Below are positions 39,772 to 54,700 of a DNA stretch of 64,000 nt, piece after piece (position 1 is the stretch's first letter; each line of letters starts with the position of its first letter). The DNA is from Mesostigma viride. Lineage: Eukaryota > Streptophyta > Mesostigmatophyceae > Mesostigmatales > Mesostigmataceae. Both the position numbers and the translations under genes were made by a program. The notes beneath the pieces were generated by a model, which was not told the origin of the DNA, did not search any database, and saw only the letters and a program-made list of their open reading frames with translations. The stretch is taken from assembly GCA_009746045.1 (NCBI GenBank), contig RPFO01000284.1:67001-131000 (forward strand), written 5' to 3'.

Positions 39772-42700
39772 TCAGCGCCTTCTGACGTTTTGCCGCGCTT
39801 CGGCCTGGAATTGCTGCCAATTGGACTTGATCCACAGCTGCTTTCTCACAAGCTTTAGCTGTAGCTCTTTTTCTGCCAGGCATGCAACAAAGGCATCGCC
39901 GAACCATCACGCAATACAAGGGTGAAGTGTCAGGAGGAGTAATAAGATGTGAATCACTATAGCAGTGAACCTTTTCATTAACAGGGCGAGTACGAGAATC
40001 ACATTTGCTCACAAAAAGCGAAATGTTGCACGCACATATGCATGTAAAGCACGTACCAAACATGTCCCAGCGCGCCGCGGGGATGCCCAGGCGACTGCGC
40101 GTGAGGAAGGCAGCGTCTTCCAGCGTGTACTGCTTGCCAAGGATCTGGTAGCGGGCCACCCATCGGCCCACCCACAGCAGTTGCTGCCGCAAGCAGAAGA
40201 AACGGAAAGCACGTGAGGGCACGATGGCAGCTAGAGGTGGGGTACATGGTGAGCAGGCATGGAAGCTGGATGATGTTGTTTTGCTATGCAGATGAATGGC
40301 AAACCTTAATCAGCCAGCACATGACATTGTCTCCGGTGAGGCAGCGCCTCAAGGGGGGATGGCTGGACAGTGAACCGCATCACAATGACAGGTCGTAAGC
40401 GTGCAGCCACAGAGCAGTACACATCAAAGCAGGGAGGGGAAGTCTGCAGTTGAGGTGCACCGCTGGTATACACGCCAATACCAATGACAAAAAAAGCCAC
40501 AAGAAGTGCTGAGCCAGAAACCTGCAATGGAACGCCTCACCGGACAAGAGCCGATGAAGGAAAGCTGGTCATGAGTGGTAGGGCAGCGGGGTCCCATCTA
40601 CAAACACACGAGGCAGTCCACAATGCGCGGCCACCCTCCCTTTGTGCCCTCCCTTTGTGCCCTACCTTTGCGCCCTCCTTTCACACCATGACAGAGCGTG
40701 CAGATGTGCCGGATAAGTGCTGGAAAATTAAGTATCTTCTCAAATGGCAGAATCTGATTCTACGCTGAGTCATGCGCTGGGTCAGGACATCAAGCACCTT
40801 ATCATTCATGGCACGGCACCCCTGTGCACACCACAGAGCTAGGTTGTTGCTAACGCCAGCACACAGCGTCCAACGAGCCAGGTGGCCAATGCACACAAGC
40901 AGTTCACCCAGGTGGCAAGGCATGCACGCAGTGGCATGGGGAAGCGCGGTGGCTAGTCCTGGCAGGGTGCGGCGGGTAGGTCTGGCAGGGTGCGGTGGGT
41001 GTGGGCCATCGCGGCAGGCGGGGATACAAAGCGCGGTGTTGCTGCCTACTTAAGTGATGATGATCATGATGAGCAGTAGAGCGCGACACCTGCTGGTGTC
41101 TGCCAAGCAGCTCGAGAAGCAGAGAGTCTCGGACGACCTACCGACTGCCAACAGGTGCATGCAAGTTGCACGACAGCAAAAAGCCGTGGTGCCATTAGAC
41201 AGATGACCCGACAACTGGCACACCCACCCTTGGCCAGAGTTTGGCACCACCCACCTTGGCAATTGTGTACGGCACCAGCAGCAGCTGCACCGCGAAGATG
41301 TCCCAAACCACTGGCCGTGCAGCGCCCCCTGCAAGCACCACCTCAGGCTCCACGACAGCGGACGCGGGCACCGCGGGCGGCGCGTCGGCATCTGGGCCAC
41401 TGCACGCACGTGTCGTCGGCATGCACGGTGTTGTTGTCGGGAGTACGGGCACTGGCAGGAAATGGTGAGGCGCGGAAAGGCATTCGTGGAAAAGGCGAAA
41501 GTACGCAGGTGCTCGATGGCTGCTGCTGCAGCGAGATGGTTTTGGGATTTGTCGGATGATGGGTGTTGGCAGAGCCGTATCATGATGTGCACCTTCGCAA
41601 GCAAGTCTTGTCGATCCACAACGGGTACGTCCTCAACAGTATTACTTTACACGACCTCAGTATTTGCAGGTGGGCGCTCAACCGACCCCCTCCCCACAAT
41701 CATGGCCACCTAATCATGGCTGTGCAATGCCGGGTAAACCCCACCGTGTAGAATGGTCAGGAACCATCGCCAAGGTATGCAGACCACAGGAGGAGTGCGG
41801 CCGTAGGGAAAAGGGGTGACAAAGTGGCAGGCAACAATACGGATCCCCACGCCAGGCGGGGGCCACCACTGGGTAAGCTCCCCCCCTGGCCCCCAGCTTC
41901 ACCAGATCATTGGTTTGGCCGGTGCACCCACTCTGTCCTGGCCAAAATATGCGCCTCACAAGAAATGCATGCGGTAAGTTGAAAAAGGCTGCAAAGGTCA
42001 CAGGGTCATCCCAGGGTGACCAACCCACCTGCCGGCCCGCTTGGCGCTTCTTTTCCTCGCGCCCCCCTTCTGCTGTTGCTGTTGCTGCTTCTGCAGCTGC
42101 AGCTGCAGCTGCTGCTGCTTCAGGCGGTTGCGGTACACCGGTGACTGCCTCACCAGCCGCATGGTCTGTTGGCCCCACGGCATTTCGGAACATTCCAGTC
42201 ACACGCGCATTGCGAGCGTGCACACGAGACAACAAGGACAGCGCATCGGGGGACACGCGGTGCCACACGAGGTGTGAGGGTGTGGGCAGGGTCAGCGGAC
42301 GCTGGAGGCACACCTCATCACGGTGCATAGTATAAAGGAGCTACTAGGAAGGATTCCATTGAAACCCCTTTGTACTCGCGAAACACCAGGCGGCATGGCA
42401 GGCCGCTTAAGTACACCAGTCCACCACAGCCAAACCCAACCTCCAACACAATCAGGGTCAGGCAAGTGCTCAGCAGGCGCACATAGGGTGCAAGGTCTAT
42501 GCCGGCTGCAGGTGATCAAGGCGCCGGTTGGCCCCATTCCCCGCCATATGGCACCAGCAGGACGGCTGCCATGCGCCAAGCTCAGGAGATCGCTTCTGTA
42601 GGCCAAAGCAGCCACAATATGGATGCACTCTCCCAACGGCTGTGAAGTCCATGCGCTCGTGGACTTGAAGCCCGTCCATATCTGGCTGCTTCCAAGTGCC

Positions 42701-45700
42701 ACCTAGCGGGCACTGGGCCATGCGATGGGCACATCAAGGGGCGCGCCCGTCACCATTGCATAATACATTGCTGGTGCGGCAACACCCATCACCATTACAT
42801 TGCAGCATTATATTGCGTAGTGCAGCATAGCATCTGCGCGCACGCACGTGTTCATAGGTGGTTGCGTAGAGCAGCATAGCATCTGCGCGCACGCACGTGT
42901 TCATAGGTGGTTGCGTAGTGCAGCATAGCATCTGCGCGCACGCACGTGTTCATAGGTGGTTGCGTAGAGCAGCATAGCATCTGCGCGCACGCACGTGTTC
43001 ATAGGTGGTTGCGCAGTGCAGCATAGCATCTGCGCGCACGCACGTGTTCATAGGTGGTTGCGTAGTGCAGCATAGCATCTGCGCGCACGCACGTGTTCAT
43101 AGGTGGTTGCGTAGTGCAGCATAGCATCTGCGCGCACGCACGTGTTCATAGGTGGTTGCGCAGTGCAGCATAGCATCTGCGCGCACGCACGTGTTCATAG
43201 GTGGTTGCGTAGTGCAGCATAGCATCTGCGCGCACGCACGTGTTCATAGGTGGTTGCGTAGTGCAGCATAGCATCTGCGCGCACGCACGTGTTCATAGGT
43301 GGTTGCGTAGTGCAGCATAGCATCTGCGCGCACGCACGTGTTCGTAGGTGGTTGCGTAGTGCAGCATAGCATCTGCGCGCACGCACGTGTTCATAGGTGG
43401 TTGCGTAGAGCAGCATAGCATCTGCGCGCACGCACGTGTTCATAGGTGGTTGCGTAGAGCAGCATAGCATCTGCGCGCACGCACGTGTTCATAGGTGGTT
43501 GCGCAGTGCAGCATAGCATCTGCGCGCACGCACGTGTTCATAGGTGGTTGCGCAGTGCAGCATAGCATCTGCGCGCACGCACGTGTTCATAGGTGGTTGC
43601 GCAGTGCAGCATAGCATCTGCGCGCACGCACGTGTTCGTAGGTGGACCACCGGTACAGGAACTGCAGCAGCGACACCACCGCGATGATGCCGCCCAACAC
43701 GAGGCGAAGGTCCTGCGCGCATGCATACGCACACACCAGCAGGCCGAAGGGCAGCAGGCGGCACGGTGCCAGAGCAGTGCGTGTGTGGGGGGGAGAGTGC
43801 CGCGCAATGTGGGGCAGGGAGGCAACCACTTGAGCCACGGGTTTCTGTGGAGGACAACGGTACGAAGCGCCTACGGGGTCATAGCAGTGGAGCGCCCAAG
43901 GGCGCTGCTCGCCCAAAAATGCAAACCTTCAACTTCAGGCAAAACTCAACAAAAGATTTTTATGACGAGAAGGACCAAGAGCTTTGCTGACTAGTCGAAG
44001 GGCTTGTTTCCCGGAATAGCGAAGAGACGAAAAATACCATACCCCATGGCATGCGCAGACATGTGGAGTGCACAGGGGTGGTTGGACCAGCGGTGGTGGA
44101 TCGATGGTGGACCAGCGGTGGTGGATCGATGGTGAACCAGCGGTGGTGGATCGATGGTGAACCAGCGGTGGTGGATCGATGGTGAACCAGCGGTGGTGGA
44201 TCGATGGTGAACCAGCGGTGGTGGATCGATGGTGAACCAGCGGTGGTGGATCGATGGTGAACCAGCGGTGGTGGATCGATGGTGAACCAGCGGTGGTGGA
44301 TCGATGGTGAACCAGCGGTGATGGATCGATGGTGAACCAGCGGTGGTGGATCGATGGTGAACCAGCGGTGATGGATCGATGGTGAACCAGCGGTGGTGGA
44401 TCGATGGTGAACCAGCGGTGGTGGATCGATGGTGGACCAGCGGTGATGGATTGATGGTGAACCAGCGGTGATGGATCGATGGTGAACCAGCGGTGGTGGA
44501 TCGATGGTGAACCAGCGGTGATGGATCGATGGTGAACCAGCGGTGGTGGATCGATGGTGAACCAGCGGTGGTGGATCGATGGTGAACCAGCGGTGGTGGA
44601 TCGATGGTGAACCAGCGGTGGTGGATCGATGGTGAACCAGCGGTGGTGGATCGATGGTGAACCAGCGGTGGTGGATCGATGGTGAACCAGCGGTGGTGGA
44701 TCGATGGTGGACCAGCGGTGGTGGATCGATGGTGGACCAGCGGTGGTGGATCGATGGTGAACCAGCGGTGGTGGATCGATGGTGGACCAGCGGTGGTGGA
44801 TCGATGGTGGACCAGCGGTGGTGGATCGATGGTGGACCAGCGGTGGTGGATCGATGGTGAACCAGCGGTGGTGGATCGATGGTGAACCAGCGGTGATGGA
44901 TCGATGGTGGACCAGCGGTGGTGGATCGATGGTGAACCAGCGGTGGTGGATCGATGGTGAACCAGCGGTGGTGGATCGATGGTGAACCAGCGGTGGTGGA
45001 TCGATGGTGAACCAGCGGTGGTGGATCGATGGTGAACCAGCGGTGGTGGATCGATGGTGAACCAGCGGTGGTGGATCGATGGTGAACCAGCGGTGGTGGA
45101 TCGATGGTGAACCAGCGGTGGTGGATCGATGGTGAACCAGCGGTGGTGGATCGATGGTGAACCAGCGGTGATGGATCGATGGTGAACCAGCGGTGGTGGA
45201 TCGATGGTGAACCAGCGGTGGTGGATCGATGGTGGACCAGCGGTGGTGGATCGATGGTGAACCAGCGGTGGTGGATCGATGGTGAACCAGCGGTGGTGGA
45301 TCGATGGTGAACCAGCGGTGGTGGATCGATGGTGAACCAGCGGTGATGGATCGATGGTGAACCAGCGGTGATGGATCGATGGTGAACCAGCGGTGGTGGA
45401 TCGATGGTGAACCAGCGGTGGTGGATCGATGGTGAACCAGCGGTGGTGGATCGATGGTGAACCAGCGGTGGTGGATCGATGGTGAACCAGCGGTGATGGA
45501 TCGATGGTGAACCAGCGGTGGTGGATCGATGGTGAACCAGCGGTGGTGGATCGATGGTGAACCAGCGGTGGTGGATCGATGGTGAACCAGCGGTGGTGGA
45601 TCGATGGTGAACCAGCGGTGGTGGATCGATGGTGAACCAGCGGTGGTGGATCGATGGTGAACCAGCGGTGGTGGATCGATGGTGAACCAGCGGTGGTGGA

Positions 45701-48700
45701 TCGATGGTGAACCAGCGGTGATGGATCGATGGTGACCAGCGGTGGTGGATCGATGGTGAACCAGCGGTGGTGGATCGATGGTGAACCAGCGGTGGTGGAT
45801 CGATGGTGAACCAGCGGTGGTGGATCGATGGTGAACCAGCGGTGGTGGATCGATGGTGAACCAGCGGTGGTGGATCGATGGTGAACCAGCGGTGGTGGAT
45901 CGATGGTGAACCAGCGGTGGTGGATCGATGGTGAACCAGCGGTGGTGGATCGATGGTGAACCAGCGGTGGTGGATCGATGGTGAACCAGCGGTGGTGGAT
46001 CGATGGTGAACCAGCGGTGGTGGATCGATGGTGAACCAGCGGTGGTGGATCGATGGTGAACCAGCGGTGGTGGATCGATGGTGAACCAGCGGTGGTGGAT
46101 CGATGGTGAACCAGCGGTGGTGGATCGATGGTGAACCAGCGGTGATGGATCGATGGTGAACCAGCGGTGGTGGATCGATGGTGACCAGCGGTGGTGGATC
46201 GATGGTGAACCAGCGGTGGTGGATCGATGGTGAACCAGCGGTGGTGGATCGATGGTGAACCAGCGGTGGTGGATCGATGGTGAACCAGCGGTGGTGGATC
46301 GATGGTGAACCAGCGGTGGTGGATCGATGGTGAACCAGCGGTGGTGGATCGATGGTGAACCAGCGGTGGTGGATCGATGGTGAACCAGCGGTGGTGGATC
46401 GATGGTGAACCAGCGGTGGTGGATCGATGGTGAACCAGCGGTGGTGGATCGATGGTGAACCAGCGGTGGTGGATCGATGGTGAACCAGCGGTGGTGGATC
46501 GATGGTGAACCAGCGGTGGTGGATCGATGGTGAACCAGCGGTGGTGGATCGATGGTGAACCAGCGGTGGTGGATCGATGGTGAACCAGCGGTGGTGGATC
46601 GATGGTGAACCAGCGGTGGTGGATCGATGGTGAACCAGCGGTGGTGGATCGATGGTGAACCAGCGGTGGTGGATCGATGGTGAACCAGCGGTGGTGGATC
46701 GATGGTGAACCAGCGGTGGTGGATCGATGGTGAACCAGCGGTGGTGGATCGATGGTGAACCAGCGGTGGTGGATCGATGGTGAACCAGCGGTGGTGGATC
46801 GATGGTGAACCAGCGGTGGTGGATCGATGGTGAACCAGCGGTGGTGGATCGATGGTGAACCAGCGGTGGTGGATCGATGGTGAACCAGCGGTGGTGGATC
46901 GATGGTGAACCAGCGGTGGTGGATCGATGGTGAACCAGCGGTGGTGGATCGATGGTGAACCAGCGGTGGTGGATCGATGGTGAACCAGCGGTGGTGGATC
47001 GATGGTGAACCAGCGGTGGTGGATCGATGGTGAACCAGCGGTGGTGGATCGATGGTGAACCAGCGGTGGTGGATCGATGGTGAACCAGCGGTGGTGGATC
47101 GATGGTGAACCAGCGGTGGTGGATCGATGGTGAACCAGCGGTGGTGGATCGATGGTGAACCAGCGGTGGTGGATCGATGGTGAACCAGCGGTGGTGGATC
47201 GATGGTGAACCAGCGGTGGTGGATCGATGGTGAACCAGCGGTGGTGGATCGATGGTGAACCAGCGGTGGTGGATCGATGGTGAACCAGCGGTGGTGGATC
47301 GATGGTGAACCAGCGGTGGTGGATCGATGGTGAACCAGCGGTGGTGGATCGATGGTGAACCAGCGGTGGTGGATCGATGGTGAACCAGCGGTGGTGGATC
47401 GATGGTGAACCAGCGGTGGTGGATCGATGGTGAACCAGCGGTGGTGGATCGATGGTGAACCAGCGGTGGTGGATCGATGGTGAACCAGCGGTGGTGGATC
47501 GATGGTGAACCAGCGGTGGTGGATCGATGGTGAACCAGCGGTGGTGGATCGATGGTGAACCAGCGGTGGTGGATCGATGGTGAACCAGCGGTGGTGGATC
47601 GATGGTGAACCAGCGGTGGTGGATCGATGGTGAACCAGCGGTGGTGGATCGATGGTGAACCAGCGGTGGTGGATCGATGGTGAACCAGCGGTGGTGGATC
47701 GATGGTGAACCAGCGGTGGTGGATCGATGGTGAACCAGCGGTGGTGGATCGATGGTGAACCAGCGGTGGTGGATCGATGGTGAACCAGCGGTGGTGGATC
47801 GATGGTGAACCAGCGGTGGTGGATCGATGGTGAACCAGCGGTGGTGGATCGATGGTGAACCAGCGGTGGTGGATCGATGGTGAACCAGCGGTGGTGGATC
47901 GATGGTGAACCAGCGGTGGTGGATCGATGGTGAACCAGCGGTGGTGGATCGATGGTGAACCAGCGGTGGTGGATCGATGGTGAACCAGCGGTGGTGGATC
48001 GATGGTGAACCAGCGGTGGTGGATCGATGGTGAACCAGCGGTGGTGGATCGATGGTGAACCAGCGGTGGTGGATCGATGGTGAACCAGCGGTGGTGGATC
48101 GATGGTGAACCAGCGGTGGTGGATCGATGGTGAACCAGCGGTGGTGGATCGATGGTGAACCAGCGGTGGTGGATCGATGGTGAACCAGCGGTGGTGGATC
48201 GATGGTGAACCAGCGGTGGTGGATCGATGGTGAACCAGCGGTGGTGGATCGATGGTGAACCAGCGGTGGTGGATCGATGGTGAACCAGCGGTGGTGGATC
48301 GATGGTGAACCAGCGGTGGTGGATCGATGGTGAACCAGCGGTGGTGGATCGATGGTGAACCAGCGGTGGTGGATCGATGGTGAACCAGCGGTGGTGGATC
48401 GATGGTGAACCAGCGGTGGTGGATCGATGGTGAACCAGCGGTGGTGGATCGATGGTGAACCAGCGGTGGTGGATCGATGGTGAACCAGCGGTGGTGGATC
48501 GATGGTGAACCAGCGGTGGTGGATCGATGGTGAACCAGCGGTGGTGGATCGATGGTGAACCAGCGGTGGTGGATCGATGGTGAACCAGCGGTGGTGGATC
48601 GATGGTGAACCAGCGGTGGTGGATCGATGGTGAACCAGCGGTGGTGGATCGATGGTGAACCAGCGGTGGTGGATCGATGGTGAACCAGCGGTGGTGGATC

Positions 48701-51700
48701 GATGGTGAACCAGCGGTGGTGGATCGATGGTGAACCAGCGGTGGTGGATCGATGGTGAACCAGCGGTGGTGGATCGATGGTGAACCAGCGGTGGTGGATC
48801 GATGGTGAACCAGCGGTGGTGGATCGATGGTGAACCAGCGGTGGTGGATCGATGGTGAACCAGCGGTGGTGGATCGATGGTGAACCAGCGGTGGTGGATC
48901 GATGGTGAACCAGCGGTGGTGGATCGATGGTGAACCAGCGGTGGTGGATCGATGGTGAACCAGCGGTGGTGGATCGATGGTGAACCAGCGGTGGTGGATC
49001 GATGGTGAACCAGCGGTGGTGGATCGATGGTGAACCAGCGGTGGTGGATCGATGGTGAACCAGCGGTGGTGGATCGATGGTGAACCAGCGGTGGTGGATC
49101 GATGGTGAACCAGCGGTGGTGGATCGATGGTGAACCAGCGGTGGTGGATCGATGGTGAACCAGCGGTGGTGGATCGATGGTGAACCAGCGGTGGTGGATC
49201 GATGGTGAACCAGCGGTGGTGGATCGATGGTGAACCAGCGGTGGTGGATCGATGGTGAACCAGCGGTGGTGGATCGATGGTGAACCAGCGGTGGTGGATC
49301 GATGGTGAACCAGCGGTGGTGGATCGATGGTGAACCAGCGGTGGTGGATCGATGGTGAACCAGCGGTGGTGGATCGATGGTGAACCAGCGGTGGTGGATC
49401 GATGGTGAACCAGCGGTGGTGGATCGATGGTGAACCAGCGGTGGTGGATCGATGGTGAACCAGCGGTGGTGGATCGATGGTGAACCAGCGGTGGTGGATC
49501 GATGGTGAACCAGCGGTGGTGGATCGATGGTGAACCAGCGGTGGTGGATCGATGGTGAACCAGCGGTGGTGGATCGATGGTGAACCAGCGGTGGTGGATC
49601 GATGGTGAACCAGCGGTGGTGGATCGATGGTGAACCAGCGGTGGTGGATCGATGGTGAACCAGCGGTGGTGGATCGATGGTGAACCAGCGGTGGTGGATC
49701 GATGGTGAACCAGCGGTGGTGGATCGATGGTGAACCAGCGGTGGTGGATCGATGGTGAACCAGCGGTGGTGGATCGATGGTGAACCAGCGGTGGTGGATC
49801 GATGGTGAACCAGCGGTGGTGGATCGATGGTGAACCAGCGGTGGTGGATCGATGGTGAACCAGCGGTGGTGGATCGATGGTGAACCAGCGGTGGTGGATC
49901 GATGGTGAACCAGCGGTGGTGGATCGATGGTGAACCAGCGGTGGTGGATCGATGGTGAACCAGCGGTGGTGGATCGATGGTGAACCAGCGGTGGTGGATC
50001 GATGGTGAACCAGCGGTGGTGGATCGATGGTGAACCAGCGGTGGTGGATCGATGGTGAACCAGCGGTGGTGGATCGATGGTGAACCAGCGGTGGTGGATC
50101 GATGGTGAACCAGCGGTGGTGGATCGATGGTGAACCAGCGGTGGTGGATCGATGGTGAACCAGCGGTGGTGGATCGATGGTGAACCAGCGGTGGTGGATC
50201 GATGGTGAACCAGCGGTGGTGGATCGATGGTGAACCAGCGGTGGTGGATCGATGGTGAACCAGCGGTGGTGGATCGATGGTGAACCAGCGGTGGTGGATC
50301 GATGGTGAACCAGCGGTGGTGGATCGATGGTGAACCAGCGGTGGTGGATCGATGGTGAACCAGCGGTGGTGGATCGATGGTGAACCAGCGGTGGTGGATC
50401 GATGGTGAACCAGCGGTGGTGGATCGATGGTGAACCAGCGGTGGTGGATCGATGGTGAACCAGCGGTGGTGGATCGATGGTGAACCAGCGGTGGTGGATC
50501 GATGGTGAACCAGCGGTGGTGGATCGATGGTGAACCAGCGGTGGTGGATCGATGGTGAACCAGCGGTGGTGGATCGATGGTGAACCAGCGGTGGTGGATC
50601 GATGGTGAACCAGCGGTGGTGGATCGATGGTGAACCAGCGGTGGTGGATCGATGGTGAACCAGCGGTGGTGGATCGATGGTGAACCAGCGGTGGTGGATC
50701 GATGGTGAACCAGCGGTGGTGGATCGATGGTGAACCAGCGGTGGTGGATCGATGGTGAACCAGCGGTGGTGGATCGATGGTGAACCAGCGGTGGTGGATC
50801 GATGGTGAACCAGCGGTGGTGGATCGATGGTGAACCAGCGGTGGTGGATCGATGGTGAACCAGCGGTGGTGGATCGATGGTGAACCAGCGGTGGTGGATC
50901 GATGGTGAACCAGCGGTGGTGGATCGATGGTGAACCAGCGGTGGTGGATCGATGGTGAACCAGCGGTGGTGGATCGATGGTGAACCAGCGGTGGTGGATC
51001 GATGGTGAACCAGCGGTGGTGGATCGATGGTGAACCAGCGGTGGTGGATCGATGGTGAACCAGCGGTGGTGGATCGATGGTGAACCAGCGGTGGTGGATC
51101 GATGGTGAACCAGCGGTGGTGGATCGATGGTGAACCAGCGGTGGTGGATCGATGGTGAACCAGCGGTGGTGGATCGATGGTGAACCAGCGGTGGTGGATC
51201 GATGGTGAACCAGCGGTGGTGGATCGATGGTGAACCAGCGGTGGTGGATCGATGGTGAACCAGCGGTGGTGGATCGATGGTGAACCAGCGGTGGTGGATC
51301 GATGGTGAACCAGCGGTGGTGGATCGATGGTGAACCAGCGGTGGTGGATCGATGGTGAACCAGCGGTGGTGGATCGATGGTGAACCAGCGGTGGTGGATC
51401 GATGGTGAACCAGCGGTGGTGGATCGATGGTGAACCAGCGGTGGTGGATCGATGGTGAACCAGCGGTGGTGGATCGATGGTGAACCAGCGGTGGTGGATC
51501 GATGGTGAACCAGCGGTGGTGGATCGATGGTGAACCAGCGGTGGTGGATCGATGGTGAACCAGCGGTGGTGGATCGATGGTGAACCAGCGGTGGTGGATC
51601 GATGGTGAACCAGCGGTGGTGGATCGATGGTGAACCAGCGGTGGTGGATCGATGGTGAACCAGCGGTGGTGGATCGATGGTGAACCAGCGGTGGTGGATC

Positions 51701-54700
51701 GATGGTGAACCAGCGGTGGTGGATCGATGGTGAACCAGCGGTGGTGGATCGATGGTGAACCAGCGGTGGTGGATCGATGGTGAACCAGCGGTGGTGGATC
51801 GATGGTGAACCAGCGGTGGTGGATCGATGGTGAACCAGCGGTGGTGGATCGATGGTGAACCAGCGGTGGTGGATCGATGGTGAACCAGCGGTGGTGGATC
51901 GATGGTGAACCAGCGGTGGTGGATCGATGGTGAACCAGCGGTGGTGGATCGATGGTGAACCAGCGGTGGTGGATCGATGGTGAACCAGCGGTGGTGGATC
52001 GATGGTGAACCAGCGGTGGTGGATCGATGGTGAACCAGCGGTGGTGGATCGATGGTGAACCAGCGGTGGTGGATCGATGGTGAACCAGCGGTGGTGGATC
52101 GATGGTGAACCAGCGGTGGTGGATCGATGGTGAACCAGCGGTGGTGGATCGATGGTGAACCAGCGGTGGTGGATCGATGGTGAACCAGCGGTGGTGGATC
52201 GATGGTGAACCAGCGGTGGTGGATCGATGGTGAACCAGCGGTGGTGGATCGATGGTGAACCAGCGGTGGTGGATCGATGGTGAACCAGCGGTGGTGGATC
52301 GATGGTGAACCAGCGGTGGTGGATCGATGGTGAACCAGCGGTGGTGGATCGATGGTGAACCAGCGGTGGTGGATCGATGGTGAACCAGCGGTGGTGGATC
52401 GATGGTGAACCAGCGGTGGTGGATCGATGGTGAACCAGCGGTGGTGGATCGATGGTGAACCAGCGGTGGTGGATCGATGGTGAACCAGCGGTGGTGGATC
52501 GATGGTGAACCAGCGGTGGTGGATCGATGGTGAACCAGCGGTGGTGGATCGATGGTGAACCAGCGGTGGTGGATCGATGGTGAACCAGCGGTGGTGGATC
52601 GATGGTGAACCAGCGGTGGTGGATCGATGGTGAACCAGCGGTGGTGGATCGATGGTGAACCAGCGGTGGTGGATCGATGGTGAACCAGCGGTGGTGGATC
52701 GATGGTGAACCAGCGGTGGTGGATCGATGGTGAACCAGCGGTGGTGGATCGATGGTGAACCAGCGGTGGTGGATCGATGGTGAACCAGCGGTGGTGGATC
52801 GATGGTGAACCAGCGGTGGTGGATCGATGGTGAACCAGCGGTGGTGGATCGATGGTGAACCAGCGGTGGTGGATCGATGGTGAACCAGCGGTGGTGGATC
52901 GATGGTGAACCAGCGGTGGTGGATCGATGGTGAACCAGCGGTGGTGGATCGATGGTGAACCAGCGGTGGTGGATCGATGGTGAACCAGCGGTGGTGGATC
53001 GATGGTGAACCAGCGGTGGTGGATCGATGGTGAACCAGCGGTGGTGGATCGATGGTGAACCAGCGGTGGTGGATCGATGGTGAACCAGCGGTGGTGGATC
53101 GATGGTGAACCAGCGGTGGTGGATCGATGGTGAACCAGCGGTGGTGGATCGATGGTGAACCAGCGGTGGTGGATCGATGGTGAACCAGCGGTGGTGGATC
53201 GATGGTGAACCAGCGGTGGTGGATCGATGGTGAACCAGCGGTGGTGGATCGATGGTGAACCAGCGGTGGTGGATCGATGGTGAACCAGCGGTGGTGGATC
53301 GATGGTGAACCAGCGGTGGTGGATCGATGGTGAACCAGCGGTGGTGGATCGATGGTGAACCAGCGGTGGTGGATCGATGGTGAACCAGCGGTGGTGGATC
53401 GATGGTGAACCAGCGGTGGTGGATCGATGGTGAACCAGCGGTGGTGGATCGATGGTGAACCAGCGGTGGTGGATCGATGGTGAACCAGCGGTGGTGGATC
53501 GATGGTGAACCAGCGGTGGTGGATCGATGGTGAACCAGCGGTGGTGGATCGATGGTGAACCAGCGGTGGTGGATCGATGGTGAACCAGCGGTGGTGGATC
53601 GATGGTGAACCAGCGGTGGTGGATCGATGGTGAACCAGCGGTGGTGGATCGATGGTGAACCAGCGGTGGTGGATCGATGGTGAACCAGCGGTGGTGGATC
53701 GATGGTGAACCAGCGGTGGTGGATCGATGGTGAACCAGCGGTGGTGGATCGATGGTGAACCAGCGGTGGTGGATCGATGGTGAACCAGCGGTGGTGGATC
53801 GATGGTGAACCAGCGGTGGTGGATCGATGGTGAACCAGCGGTGGTGGATCGATGGTGAACCAGCGGTGGTGGATCGATGGTGAACCAGCGGTGGTGGATC
53901 GATGGTGAACCAGCGGTGGTGGATCGATGGTGAACCAGCGGTGGTGGATCGATGGTGAACCAGCGGTGGTGGATCGATGGTGAACCAGCGGTGGTGGATC
54001 GATGGTGAACCAGCGGTGGTGGATCGATGGTGAACCAGCGGTGGTGGATCGATGGTGAACCAGCGGTGGTGGATCGATGGTGAACCAGCGGTGGTGGATC
54101 GATGGTGAACCAGCGGTGGTGGATCGATGGTGAACCAGCGGTGGTGGATCGATGGTGAACCAGCGGTGGTGGATCGATGGTGAACCAGCGGTGGTGGATC
54201 GATGGTGAACCAGCGGTGGTGGATCGATGGTGAACCAGCGGTGGTGGATCGATGGTGAACCAGCGGTGGTGGATCGATGGTGAACCAGCGGTGGTGGATC
54301 GATGGTGAACCAGCGGTGGTGGATCGATGGTGAACCAGCGGTGGTGGATCGATGGTGAACCAGCGGTGGTGGATCGATGGTGAACCAGCGGTGGTGGATC
54401 GATGGTGAACCAGCGGTGGTGGATCGATGGTGAACCAGCGGTGGTGGATCGATGGTGAACCAGCGGTGGTGGATCGATGGTGAACCAGCGGTGGTGGATC
54501 GATGGTGAACCAGCGGTGGTGGATCGATGGTGAACCAGCGGTGGTGGATCGATGGTGAACCAGCGGTGGTGGATCGATGGTGAACCAGCGGTGGTGGATC
54601 GATGGTGAACCAGCGGTGGTGGATCGATGGTGAACCAGCGGTGGTGGATCGATGGTGAACCAGCGGTGGTGGATCGATGGTGAACCAGCGGTGGTGGATC

